The notes beneath the pieces were generated by a model. That model searched no databases. It was not told the DNA's origin and worked only from the letters and a program-made list of their open reading frames with translations. A stretch of 61,868 bases of DNA, taken from assembly GCA_035524895.1 (NCBI GenBank), contig DATLFI010000251.1, forward strand, positions 1 to 61,868, written 5' to 3'. This document shows positions 49,601 to 55,778 of the stretch, piece after piece. Position 1 is the stretch's first letter. Each line of letters starts with the position of its first letter. Source of the DNA: DATLFI01 sp035524895 (GTDB lineage Bacteria; Acidobacteriota; Thermoanaerobaculia; Multivoradales; Multivoraceae). Both the position numbers and the translations under genes were made by a program.

Positions 49601-51898
49601 GTGTGCGAGCACCGTGCTCGGGAAGTCGTCGACCAGCTCGATGTCGGTGACGAGCCCGGTGCGCGCATAGAGGCCTTCGAAGAGATCATGCGAGAGCAGC
49701 CTGTTCTCGGGGACCCGGTTCTCGAGCGCGGCCAGGAAGGCGTCGACGTCGTAGAGCCCCTTGCCGGTGAAGATCCCCTCCGCGAAGAAGTCCTGGTAGG
49801 TGTCCGAGACCGCCGTCGTGTACGGGTCGACGCCGGTGTGTCCGGCGTAGAGCCGGGCGAAGAGAGAGCCCGCCGCGCTCGCCATGGTGACGCTGACGCG
49901 GGGTTGGAGAATCCCGTAGCCCTCGGTGACGCGGCCGACCCGGGAATCGAGGGTCGGCCGGTTCAGCGGGTGCTCGATGATGCCGATCAGCGACTTGGCG
50001 GTGTCGCGCGGCAGCAGGGTGTCGGAATCGAGAGTGATGCAGTAGCGGATGCGCGGCAGCAGCTCCGGATCACCGATCTCCATCCGGAGGCTGGTGTCGG
50101 TCGCGCCACGCAGCAGCCGATTGAGCTCCTCCAGCTTGCCGCGTTTGCGCTCCCAGCCCATCCATAGGCCTTCCTTAGGGTTCCATTGGCGCTCGCGGTG
50201 GAAGAGGAAGTAGCGGTCCCGCCGCCCGTCGGGCGACCGCGCGTTGAGCGCCTCGATTCCGGCGCGGGCGGCTGCGAGGATCTGCTCGTCGTCGGCCGCG
50301 CTCGGTTCCTGGGCGTCGGTGAAGTCGCCCAGAATCGCGAAGTGGACATGCGGGTCGAGGTTGGCGAACGCATTCACCTGGAGCTGCTCGAGCAGCTCCT
50401 CGACTACCTGCACGCTGGGCAGAAAGGTCGGCACCACGACCAGGGTGCGCGCCCTCTCGGGTACCCCACCCGCGAGGTCTAAGCGCGGCAATCGCGAGGG
50501 CACCGCAAGCCAGGCCACCAGCCGCTGTACGACCGTGATCGCCAGGTCGCTCGCCGGGAGGAGCAGCACCAGAGCTACGGCTGCCCCGACAACGAGGCTG
50601 GCGCCGTGCGCGGCCGCGTAGGCTATGCCTGCCGCACAGAGCAGGGCGGTCAGGATCGCGATCGAACCCAGGTAGAAGCTGGTGGGGTGCGCGAAGACGA
50701 AGCGCCGCGGACGCCGTCGGAGCGGCGGCCGATAGGCGACGTCGGCCTCGAGGTCGGGGCGGCCCTTGCCGATCAGGTGATGTCCGACGTGCGCGGCCCG
50801 GTCCTCGACCGTACCCGCTTCGGCGGCGACCCGTGCGCTCTCCACGGCGCGCAGGGCGACGCGCTGCTGCGAGGTGCCGGTGGAAGCAGCCAGCTGTTCC
50901 ACCGCCTGTCGGTAGCGGTCGCGGCTGCGAAAGTCCATGCGGCCGTAGACGCCGGGCGGATCCTGTTGCAGCACGCGCTCGACCAGGCTGACGGCCTCGA
51001 AGTAATGGCTCCAGTCGAGTGTCGAGCAGAGTCGCAGGCTGGTGATGACGTTGGCCACCGAGACCTGCGCGGCGGCCTGCGCCTGGTGCTCGGCCCGGAT
51101 CGCGTCTTCCGACGTCGTCGCGCAGGTTGCGAGGTGCTCGTCGACCGCAGCACGCACGGCGGCGAGGCGTGCCCCATACTCGCGGCTACGCTGCAGGAGC
51201 TGGACGACGAACGCGGAGTGCAGGGTCGTAGGCAGGTCCGGCAGATCATTCGGTCCTGCGGCGTCGAGGAGCGCCACGTAGGAGTCGGCCTCGAGCCGCG
51301 CGCTGCGGGCGTCGAGAGTCTCGGCGGCGAGCAGGCGCAGGTTTTCGATCAACGCCAGCCGCAGCATGCTCGGCCAAGCCCAGAGCTCGCCGATGGTGAG
51401 CGGAGCTACGGTCTGGAAGCTGTTGACGAAACGCACCAGCTTCGGCCGATCGAGTCGGCTGTCGCTGTGGCGTACTAGCTCGACGGCGAGCGCATAGATC
51501 CGTGCCGCTCCGGCCATCTCGCGCGCCGCGAGCTTGGGCAGCTCGAGGTAGTAGTCGCGCGGCAGGTTGTGTCGCACGTCGCGGATCTCGGCCGCGACCA
51601 GGTGATAGTTGTCGAGGAGCCACTCTCCCGCCGGGGTAACGAACTCGCCGCGGCGCACGTCTTTGGCGAGGGTTCGGTAGGCCGTGGCGAGTAGGCGCGC
51701 GTTGGCCTCTAGGCGAGGGCGGCTCCGGCGCGTTGCGCGTCCCGGGCGTGGGTCGACCGTGAAGCGCCCGGCGAGCGCGCGGGCGCGATCCTCGAGCAAC
51801 TCGATACTCAGGAGCTCGTCCCGCAGCGGTGGGTCGAGCGCCGCCGGCGGGCGGCCGAGCCAGTGATGGATGCGTTGGACGACTGCGCTCGCGGGCAC
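43640..51898 (-). CDS. ndvB: Cyclic beta-1,2-glucan synthase
   Basis: 2752 residues, close to the rhizobial NdvB/ChvB length (about 2830-2870). It has the same order: an N-terminal region beginning VVQRIHHWLG; membrane helices near 407-470; a GT84 glucosyltransferase with YCITLDSDTLLPRDTAK (about 623), FTGKGLYDVDAF and QHRWVRGDWQILQWL; more helices near 815-1000; a glycoamylase-like domain (SESGFNVVDHHGTYQYKAFG); and C-terminal GH94 phosphorylase-like domains ending with LPLMGSGDWNDGMNRVG (about 2411). The enzyme uses UDP-glucose to make, phosphorolyse and cyclise periplasmic glucans for osmotic adaptation and surface interaction. No cyclic-glucan exporter gene is adjacent, although the ABC exporter at 38978 is a weak candidate. 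GTG start with a poor ribosome site. Confidence 0.93.
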   Translation of the reverse strand: MPASAVVQRIHHWLGRPPAALDPPLRDELLSIELLEDRARALAGRFTVDPRPGRATRRSRPRLEANARLLATAYRTLAKDVRRGEFVTPAGEWLLDNYHLVAAEIRDVRHNLPRDYYLELPKLAAREMAGAARIYALAVELVRHSDSRLDRPKLVRFVNSFQTVAPLTIGELWAWPSMLRLALIENLRLLAAETLDARSARLEADSYVALLDAAGPNDLPDLPTTLHSAFVVQLLQRSREYGARLAAVRAAVDEHLATCATTSEDAIRAEHQAQAAAQVSVANVITSLRLCSTLDWSHYFEAVSLVERVLQQDPPGVYGRMDFRSRDRYRQAVEQLAASTGTSQQRVALRAVESARVAAEAGTVEDRAAHVGHHLIGKGRPDLEADVAYRPPLRRRPRRFVFAHPTSFYLGSIAILTALLCAAGIAYAAAHGASLVVGAAVALVLLLPASDLAITVVQRLVAWLAVPSRLPRLDLAGGVPERARTLVVVPTFLPSVQVVEELLEQLQVNAFANLDPHVHFAILGDFTDAQEPSAADDEQILAAARAGIEALNARSPDGRRDRYFLFHRERQWNPKEGLWMGWERKRGKLEELNRLLRGATDTSLRMEIGDPELLPRIRYCITLDSDTLLPRDTAKSLIGIIEHPLNRPTLDSRVGRVTEGYGILQPRVSVTMASAAGSLFARLYAGHTGVDPYTTAVSDTYQDFFAEGIFTGKGLYDVDAFLAALENRVPENRLLSHDLFEGLYARTGLVTDIELVDDFPSTVLAHARRQHRWVRGDWQILQWLFPFVPTRRGGLEPNRLPLISRWKILDNLRRSLMPPATVILLLLAWTVLPGDPVAWTAAVLIALGFPAILLVVDGMSGPRPQQPWAIFVRHFAGELETALARACLQLVLLASQAAQMVNAVVVTLVRLATRRRLLVWETAAASTQRGGRPGAAAMIATPATALAGAVLVALTRPTALPVALPVLALWLASPGIAWLLGQPARTRTAELGERERFELERVARKTWHYFEELAGAEHHGLPPDNLQEIPDRRVAHRTSPTNIGMGLLATLAAHDLDFVETEELVERTDAALTTIEGLERHEGHLFNWYDTRELAPLAPLYVSTVDSGNLAGSLITLAAGLRELARATAGTTAQVERLEHLATRAASFADGMDFGLLYDRERRIFAIGYRPADPSGPGRLDPGYYDLLASEARLASFVAIAKGDVPQAHWFHLGRLVTNVGGFATLLSWSATLFEYLMPLLVMRNYPETLLHQSCRMALRAQIRYGAKHGVPWGLSESGFNVVDHHGTYQYKAFGVPGLGLKRGLGEELVVAPYASALAAMLDPTTATDNLRRLAELGLEGEYGFYEAIDYTHGRAEDADEIRSRLAEGTVVRAYFAHHQGMTLVALANVLRGQSMVARFHSDPRVRATELLLQERVPHEAPITRPRPAEESRVATPAPAGASRRFRSPHTPFPRAQFLSNGNYVAVVTNAGGGASFCRHGSVTRQRQDATRDPGSQFLYLRDVRSGMVWSATHQPVGREAEDYGAILQPERATFLRRDDGIATLLDIAVSTEDDVEVRRIAVTNDSDGPREIEVTSYAEIVLGPPADDLAHPAFGKLFVESEYLPECAALIFRRRPRTAGATALWAVHVLALDGRPQGPVEWESDRARFLGRGRDVANPQALDGRSLSGTTGAVLDPVASLRQRLRLAAGGFGRMTFATGVAESREAALALAHKYRDPSAVARAFALAYAHAQSGLRHLGISSDEALLFERLASRVLYTDGSLRAAPEILAGNELGQPGLWPHAISGDLPILLVRVLEGDDLPLVRQVLQAQEYWRLKGLSADVVILNSHPQGYLDEMHAQLETLLDDGPWRSWKQRPGGAYLLRSDHVSEAEQTLLASVARAVLHGDRGDLVHQLDRLDPKPRTAEPRAFVATRPRGVDLDRGLAGPEVPPLEFANHLGGFTTDGREYVIRLEGEQETPLPWVNVIANPVFGTIVTASGSAHTWAVNSRENRLTPHANDPITDPTGEALFVRDEESGELWSPTPGPLPRTADSGQAVIRYGAGFARFERLARGIRNDLAVFVERTDPVKLSLLTLTNESGRPRLLSLFAYNEWILGPPRAGHSAHVVTELDEATGAVFARNPFRSELAGRIAFAHASEPTRSATGDRASFLGRNGSLAAPAALGRRDLPRRFGAGLDPCAALQVTLTLAPGETRQVVFLLGEAADRSEARALCTRYGNTTAATAAFATVIASWDEILETVQVRTPDDSFDVLMNRWALYQNLSCRLWARSGYWQPSGAYGFRDQLQDVLALTFARPDLAREHILRAAARQFVEGDVQHWWQEPGGQGTRTRCSDDLLWLPYVVARYVDSTGDHGVLDETVSFLEAAPLALEVDEAFVQPSVSAESASLFEHCLRAIDRGLTGGVHGLPLMGSGDWNDGMNRVGRLGRGESTWLGFFLYGILLDFASLGERRGHIERSVRYQAQAVRLGAALEQAWDGDWYRRGYYDDGTPLGSAYSDECRIDSIAQSWAVLSGAVPSRFADRAMDAVRTHLVRRDLGVVLLLSPPFDDGQSDPGYIRGYPPGLRENGGQYTHAAAWVVMAVARQGNGDEAFELFHMLNPINDARTVAGVERYKAEPYVVPGDVYSHPAHAGRAGWTWYTGSAGWLYRAGLESILGLRRRGATFEIDPCVPSSWPAYEISWRFGRSRYEIMVENPEQRCRGVAVAELDGVAVDSRAVPLVDDGSTHRLRVRLGRARLDVDHEPLSPAYATD

Positions 51899-52026
51899 TC
51901 AGGGGGCTCCATCGCGGACGGCTTACGCCAGACGCGGAAGTGCGCCCGGACGAGCTTCACCGACAACGGCGGCCGGTCGGATTACACCAGGAAAGCAAGA
52001 AGAATGCCCGAACGCCTGTCTTGGGG

Positions 52027-53031
52027 TTACCTCGAGCTACGAGCCTTCTCGCTGTGGCCCCCGAACTCGAAACGCATTGCCGACAAGAGCCGGTCCTGGA
52101 ACTCGGCTTTGCCTCGGGAGCTGAAGCGCTGAAAGAGCGCCGCGGCGAGGACTTGGGCAGGCACCGCTTCGTCGACTGCGGCGGCGAGGGCCCAGCGCCC
52201 CTCGCCGGAGTCTGAAACCCGGCCGTCGAAGCCTTCCAGCTTCGGGTCGCTGGCGAGAGCCGCGGCGGTCAGGTCGAGCAACCACGAAGAGATCACGCTA
52301 CCGCGCCGCCAGACCTCGGCGATGGCCGGCAGGTCGAAGTCGTACTGGTAGTACTCCGGGTCGCCGAGCGGCGTTTGTGCATTCGCCGCACGAGCTCGCT
52401 TGCCGACGTTGGCGTGATGCAGGATGTTGAATCCTTCGGCGTAGGCGGCCATCAGGCCGTACTCGATCCCGTTGTGCACCATCTTCACGAAGTGGCCCGC
52501 GCCGCTCGCGCCGCAGTGGAGGTAGCCCTGCGCGGCGGTGTCGGCTCGTTGCTCCGCCAACGTGCCGGAGCCTGGCGCGAGGGTCGCGAACAGTGGATCG
52601 AGACGGCGCACGACGTCGGGGTCGCCGCCGATCATCAGGCAGTAGCCGCGCTCGAGACCCAACACGCCGCCGCTCGTTCCGCAGTCGACGAAGTGGAGGC
52701 CGTTCGAGGCGAGTCGGTTGGCGCGGTCGAGGCTGTCTCGGTAGTGCGAGTTCCCCCCGTCGACCACGATGTCGCCCGGCGCGAGCCGCGACACCAGCCC
52801 GTCGAGCGTGCGCGTCACTGCGGCAGCGGGCACCATCAGCCACACGACCCGAGGTGGCGCGAGACGGGCGACGAAGTCGTCGAGCGAGCTGGAACCCTCA
52901 GCGCCCTCATCGGCAATCGCCCGCACCGCGTCTGCCGAGAGATCGTGGACCACGCACGCATGCCCGCCCCGCATCAGGCGGCGCACCATGTTGGAGCCCA
53001 TACGCCCCAGACCGATCATTCCGACTTGCAT
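52027..53031 (-). CDS. gnd: 6-phosphogluconate dehydrogenase, short decarboxylating type
   Basis: The ATG at 53031 has GGGAGG 6 bases upstream and starts directly with the NAD(P) fold (MQVGMIGLGRMGSNMVRRL). 334 residues fit the short YqeC/GntZ-like form. DGGNSHYRDS, DCGTSGGVLGLERGYCLMIG and the catalytic-Lys helix HFVKMVHNGIEYGLM are intact. It oxidises 6-phosphogluconate to ribulose 5-phosphate in the oxidative pentose phosphate route. An Asp/Glu-type versus Arg-type cofactor choice cannot be read with confidence. The 128 bases between it and ndvB show no recognisable signal. Confidence 0.93.
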   Translation of the reverse strand: MQVGMIGLGRMGSNMVRRLMRGGHACVVHDLSADAVRAIADEGAEGSSSLDDFVARLAPPRVVWLMVPAAAVTRTLDGLVSRLAPGDIVVDGGNSHYRDSLDRANRLASNGLHFVDCGTSGGVLGLERGYCLMIGGDPDVVRRLDPLFATLAPGSGTLAEQRADTAAQGYLHCGASGAGHFVKMVHNGIEYGLMAAYAEGFNILHHANVGKRARAANAQTPLGDPEYYQYDFDLPAIAEVWRRGSVISSWLLDLTAAALASDPKLEGFDGRVSDSGEGRWALAAAVDEAVPAQVLAAALFQRFSSRGKAEFQDRLLSAMRFEFGGHSEKARSSR

Positions 53032-53047
53032 GCCGTCCTCCCTGTTC

Positions 53048-53521
53048 TCACTTTCGGCTTGGGCCAGCTCGGCTTCGGGCGGTTCGAAGCGCCGCGTCGA
53101 GGGCATGGAGGAATCGGGAGCGATCCTCCTTGGAGAAGGGTCTCGGCCCACCCGACACCGCGCCCGCCTCGCGCAGCCCGGCCATCAGCTCGCGTGTCGC
53201 GAGCGCGTCGCCGATGGCGTCTTCGGTGAAGGGCCGGCCGTCGCTCCCGAGCGCTTGGGCGCCGGCGGCGAGGCAGCGCGCGGCGAGGCGGACGTCGGCG
53301 GTGACCACTACGTCACCCGGCAACGCGCGCTCCGCGATCCAGTCGTCGACATCGTCGAGCTGGCCGCTCGCGACCACCACGAGCTCGATCTCCGTCGCGA
53401 GCGGTACCTGCATCCGGCTGTTCGACACCACGACCACCGGCACCGCGAGCCGCCGCGCCACGCGGTACACCTCTTCCTTCACCGGGCACGCGTCGGCGTC
53501 GACCAGGATTCGCGGTGGCAT
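53048..53521 (-). CDS. YaiI/YqxD family protein (DUF188)
   Basis: 157 residues starting MPPRILVDADACPVKEEVYR. The Asp-rich DADACPV and later VVTADVRLAARCLAAGAQAL and GRPFTEDAIGDAL motifs define the family, which has a PIN-like nuclease fold of unproven activity. It ends 16 bases upstream of the gnd start on the same strand and probably shares its transcript. No strong ribosome site marks the chosen ATG. An upstream in-frame ATG at 53557 is possible. Confidence 0.9.
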   Translation of the reverse strand: MPPRILVDADACPVKEEVYRVARRLAVPVVVVSNSRMQVPLATEIELVVVASGQLDDVDDWIAERALPGDVVVTADVRLAARCLAAGAQALGSDGRPFTEDAIGDALATRELMAGLREAGAVSGGPRPFSKEDRSRFLHALDAALRTARSRAGPSRK

Positions 53522-53591
53522 CACGGCGGTCGCCGATCCGTACTGGCTACGCAGCATACGATGCGCCTCCAGCCGCTCGTGGTGAAACCCC

Positions 53592-54911
53592 TTGACCAGC
53601 CCCACCTCAGAGGCGCCCGCGCCGGTGGTCGCCCAGCTCGTCGAGCCCTCGAGCCGCGTGCGTTGGACGGTGCTGGCGCTGCTCTTCCTGCTCGCCTCGC
53701 TCGCCTACGTCCAGCGGCTGAACTTCCAGGTCGCATCGGAGGCGATGATCCCCGACCTCGGCTTGTCGCTGCAACAGATGGGCTGGGTGTTTGCGGCGTT
53801 CAGCTGGGGCTATGCGCTGTTCCAGATCCCTGGGGGATTGCTCGGGGTGCGCTTCGGTTTCCGCGCGACGGTGCTCTGGATCGGTGTCTCGTGGGGGGTC
53901 TTGACCGCGCTGGTCGGCGTCGTCCCGGCCGCGCTGCCCACGGGCGCGATGGTCGCGACTCTGTTCGTGCTGCGTTTGCTCATGGGCATTGCGCAGGCGC
54001 CCTACTTCCCGCTCCAGGGCGGAGTCGTCGAACGCTGGTTCCCCCCAGCCGGCTGGGCTTTTCCCAACGGGCTCGTCTCGTGCGGGCTGGCCTTCGGCGC
54101 CGCCGCGACCGCGCCTGCGGTTGCCTGGGTGATGGAGGTGGCGGGCTGGCGCCTGTCGTTCCTCGTGCTCGCTCCCTGTGGTCTGCCGTTGGTCGCGCTG
54201 TGGTGGTGGGTCGTGCGCGACGATCCCGCGACGCACCCCTGGGTCTCGCCGGGCGAGCTGCGGCGGATCCGGGAGGGGCGCGGCGCTGCCGCGGAGGCGG
54301 TGCGACCGTGGCGGGAGCGGATCTCCGTGTTGCGCGATCGCAGAGTGCTGCTGCTCACAGCGAGCTACTTCTCGATGAACTACGTCTTCTACATGTTCTT
54401 CCAGTGGCTGTTCCTGTACCTGGTGCAGGAGCGTGGCTTCGGCGTGATCCAGAGCGGCTTCCTCGCCTCGCTCCCGTGGATGGTGGGCGCGGTGAGCGGT
54501 GCGGTGGGCGGTGGCGTCTGCGACCTGCTGTCCCGCAGGGTCGGTCCGCGCTGGGGCTGCCGGCTGTCTGCGATGGTGCCGCTGCCGCTGGTGGCGGTGC
54601 TGCTGCTGGTCGGCGCTCGGGCTTCGGGTGCCGTGCTCGCGCTCGCCGCATTGACGTTGTGCTTCGCGTGCGTCCAGTTCACCGACGCCGCCTACTGGGC
54701 GGCAGCGACCTACGCCGGAGGGCGCGACACCGCTGCGGCCACGGGCGTGCTCAACACCGGCGGCAACCTCCCAGGGATCCTGACCGGCGTCACGACACCA
54801 ATCCTGGTCGCGAAGTTCGGCTGGATCGCGGCACTCGGCACTGGATCGGTGTTCGCGATCGTCGCGGCGCTGCTGTGGCTGTGGATCGACGTGGGAGAGG
54901 GACGCTCCTAG
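53592..54911 (+). CDS. MFS transporter, anion:cation symporter (ACS)-like
   Basis: About 439 residues with twelve hydrophobic segments. Helix 1 with LAYVQRLNFQVASEAM, then SWGYALFQIPGGLLGVRFG between helices 2 and 3, and QAPYFPLQGGVVERWFPP recall hexuronate, glucarate and phthalate carriers of the ACS group. An organic-anion substrate is inferred only from this similarity. The TTG at 53592 is a weak start; a GTG at about 53623 is an alternative. It diverges from the DUF188 gene and ends in a CTAG that also contains the stop of the convergent peroxiredoxin gene. Confidence 0.85.
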   Translation: MTSPTSEAPAPVVAQLVEPSSRVRWTVLALLFLLASLAYVQRLNFQVASEAMIPDLGLSLQQMGWVFAAFSWGYALFQIPGGLLGVRFGFRATVLWIGVSWGVLTALVGVVPAALPTGAMVATLFVLRLLMGIAQAPYFPLQGGVVERWFPPAGWAFPNGLVSCGLAFGAAATAPAVAWVMEVAGWRLSFLVLAPCGLPLVALWWWVVRDDPATHPWVSPGELRRIREGRGAAAEAVRPWRERISVLRDRRVLLLTASYFSMNYVFYMFFQWLFLYLVQERGFGVIQSGFLASLPWMVGAVSGAVGGGVCDLLSRRVGPRWGCRLSAMVPLPLVAVLLLVGARASGAVLALAALTLCFACVQFTDAAYWAAATYAGGRDTAAATGVLNTGGNLPGILTGVTTPILVAKFGWIAALGTGSVFAIVAALLWLWIDVGEGRS

Positions 54912-55573
54912 TCTCGTCCCGGCTGCGGGACGATGCGCAAGTAGGGCAGCGGCGCCTTCCAGCCGTTGGGGTACTTCTGCCTGGCCTCGTCGTCCGAGAC
55001 CGCCGGGAGAATGATGACGTCGTCGCCCTGGTTCCAGTTGGCTGGCGTCGCGACCTTCTCCTTGGCGGTGAGCTGCACCGAGTCCAGCAGGCGCAGGACC
55101 TCGGCGAAGTTCCGGCCGGTGCTCATCGGGTAGGTCATGGTGGCGCGGATCTTCTTGTCGGGTCCGATGACGAACACCGACCGGGCCGTGGCGTTGTCGG
55201 CTGGCGTCCGTCCCTCGCAGGTGTCGCCAGCTTCGGCCGGCAGCATGTCGTACGCCTTGACCACCTCGAGCTTGGGGTCGCCGATCAGAGGGTAGTTGAG
55301 CGCGTGGCCCTGGGACGCCGCGATGTCCCGCGACCATGCCTTGTGGTTGCTGACCCCGTCGACGCTGATGCCGATGAGCTTGCAGTTGCGCTTGTCGAAC
55401 TGGGGCTTGAGGCCCGCCACCGCGCCGAGCTCCGTGGTGCACACCGGCGTGAAGTCTTTGGGATGCGAGAAAAGGATCGCCCAGCCGTTGCCCAGCCACT
55501 CGTGGAAGCGGATCGTCCCCTCGGTGGTCTCGGCGGTGAAGTCGGGGGCGACATCGTTGATTCTGAGGGTCAT
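54908..55573 (-). CDS. Peroxiredoxin, 1-Cys (Prx6)-type
   Basis: The ATG at 55573 follows GGAGGAG at -8 and gives 221 residues. The peroxidatic Cys motif is PKDFTPVCTTELGAV (Cys about 45). The extended C-terminal arm (TPANWNQGDDVIILPAV, then KYPNGW and PYLRIVPQP) is typical of the long 1-Cys Prx6 group, which reduces hydrogen and organic peroxides in the cytoplasm. Further Cys residues (RNCKLIG, GDTCEGR) are not the usual resolving position, so a 2-Cys mechanism is less likely. It is monocistronic and convergent with the MFS gene. Confidence 0.93.
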   Translation of the reverse strand: MTLRINDVAPDFTAETTEGTIRFHEWLGNGWAILFSHPKDFTPVCTTELGAVAGLKPQFDKRNCKLIGISVDGVSNHKAWSRDIAASQGHALNYPLIGDPKLEVVKAYDMLPAEAGDTCEGRTPADNATARSVFVIGPDKKIRATMTYPMSTGRNFAEVLRLLDSVQLTAKEKVATPANWNQGDDVIILPAVSDDEARQKYPNGWKAPLPYLRIVPQPGRD

Positions 55574-55655
55574 CTGCTCCTCCGTTCTGGGGCCCATCGA
55601 AGGTCCCCGAGCATAACAACGAACCCCATCGCCCGGTTGCGCTGCCGTCCTTTAC

Positions 55656-55671
55656 AACACCGGACAGTGTT
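55656..55671. promoter_or_regulatory. Small inverted repeat between peroxiredoxin and histidine kinase genes
   Basis: AACAC and GTGTT flank a 6-base spacer, and ACCGG occurs twice around them (55659-55663 and 55672-55676). The site lies in the divergent 205-base gap between the peroxiredoxin and kinase genes. An operator is possible but unproven; nothing else in this gap is convincing. Confidence 0.25.
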
Positions 55672-55778
55672 ACCGGTAAGTCGTTCTCTCCACCCGCCTT
55701 GCGCGCCGGCCGGAGGCAGCAGCGACCTCGTCGCGACGCGGGAACGAGTCTTGCATTGCGAGGCCAATTGGCAACCCG

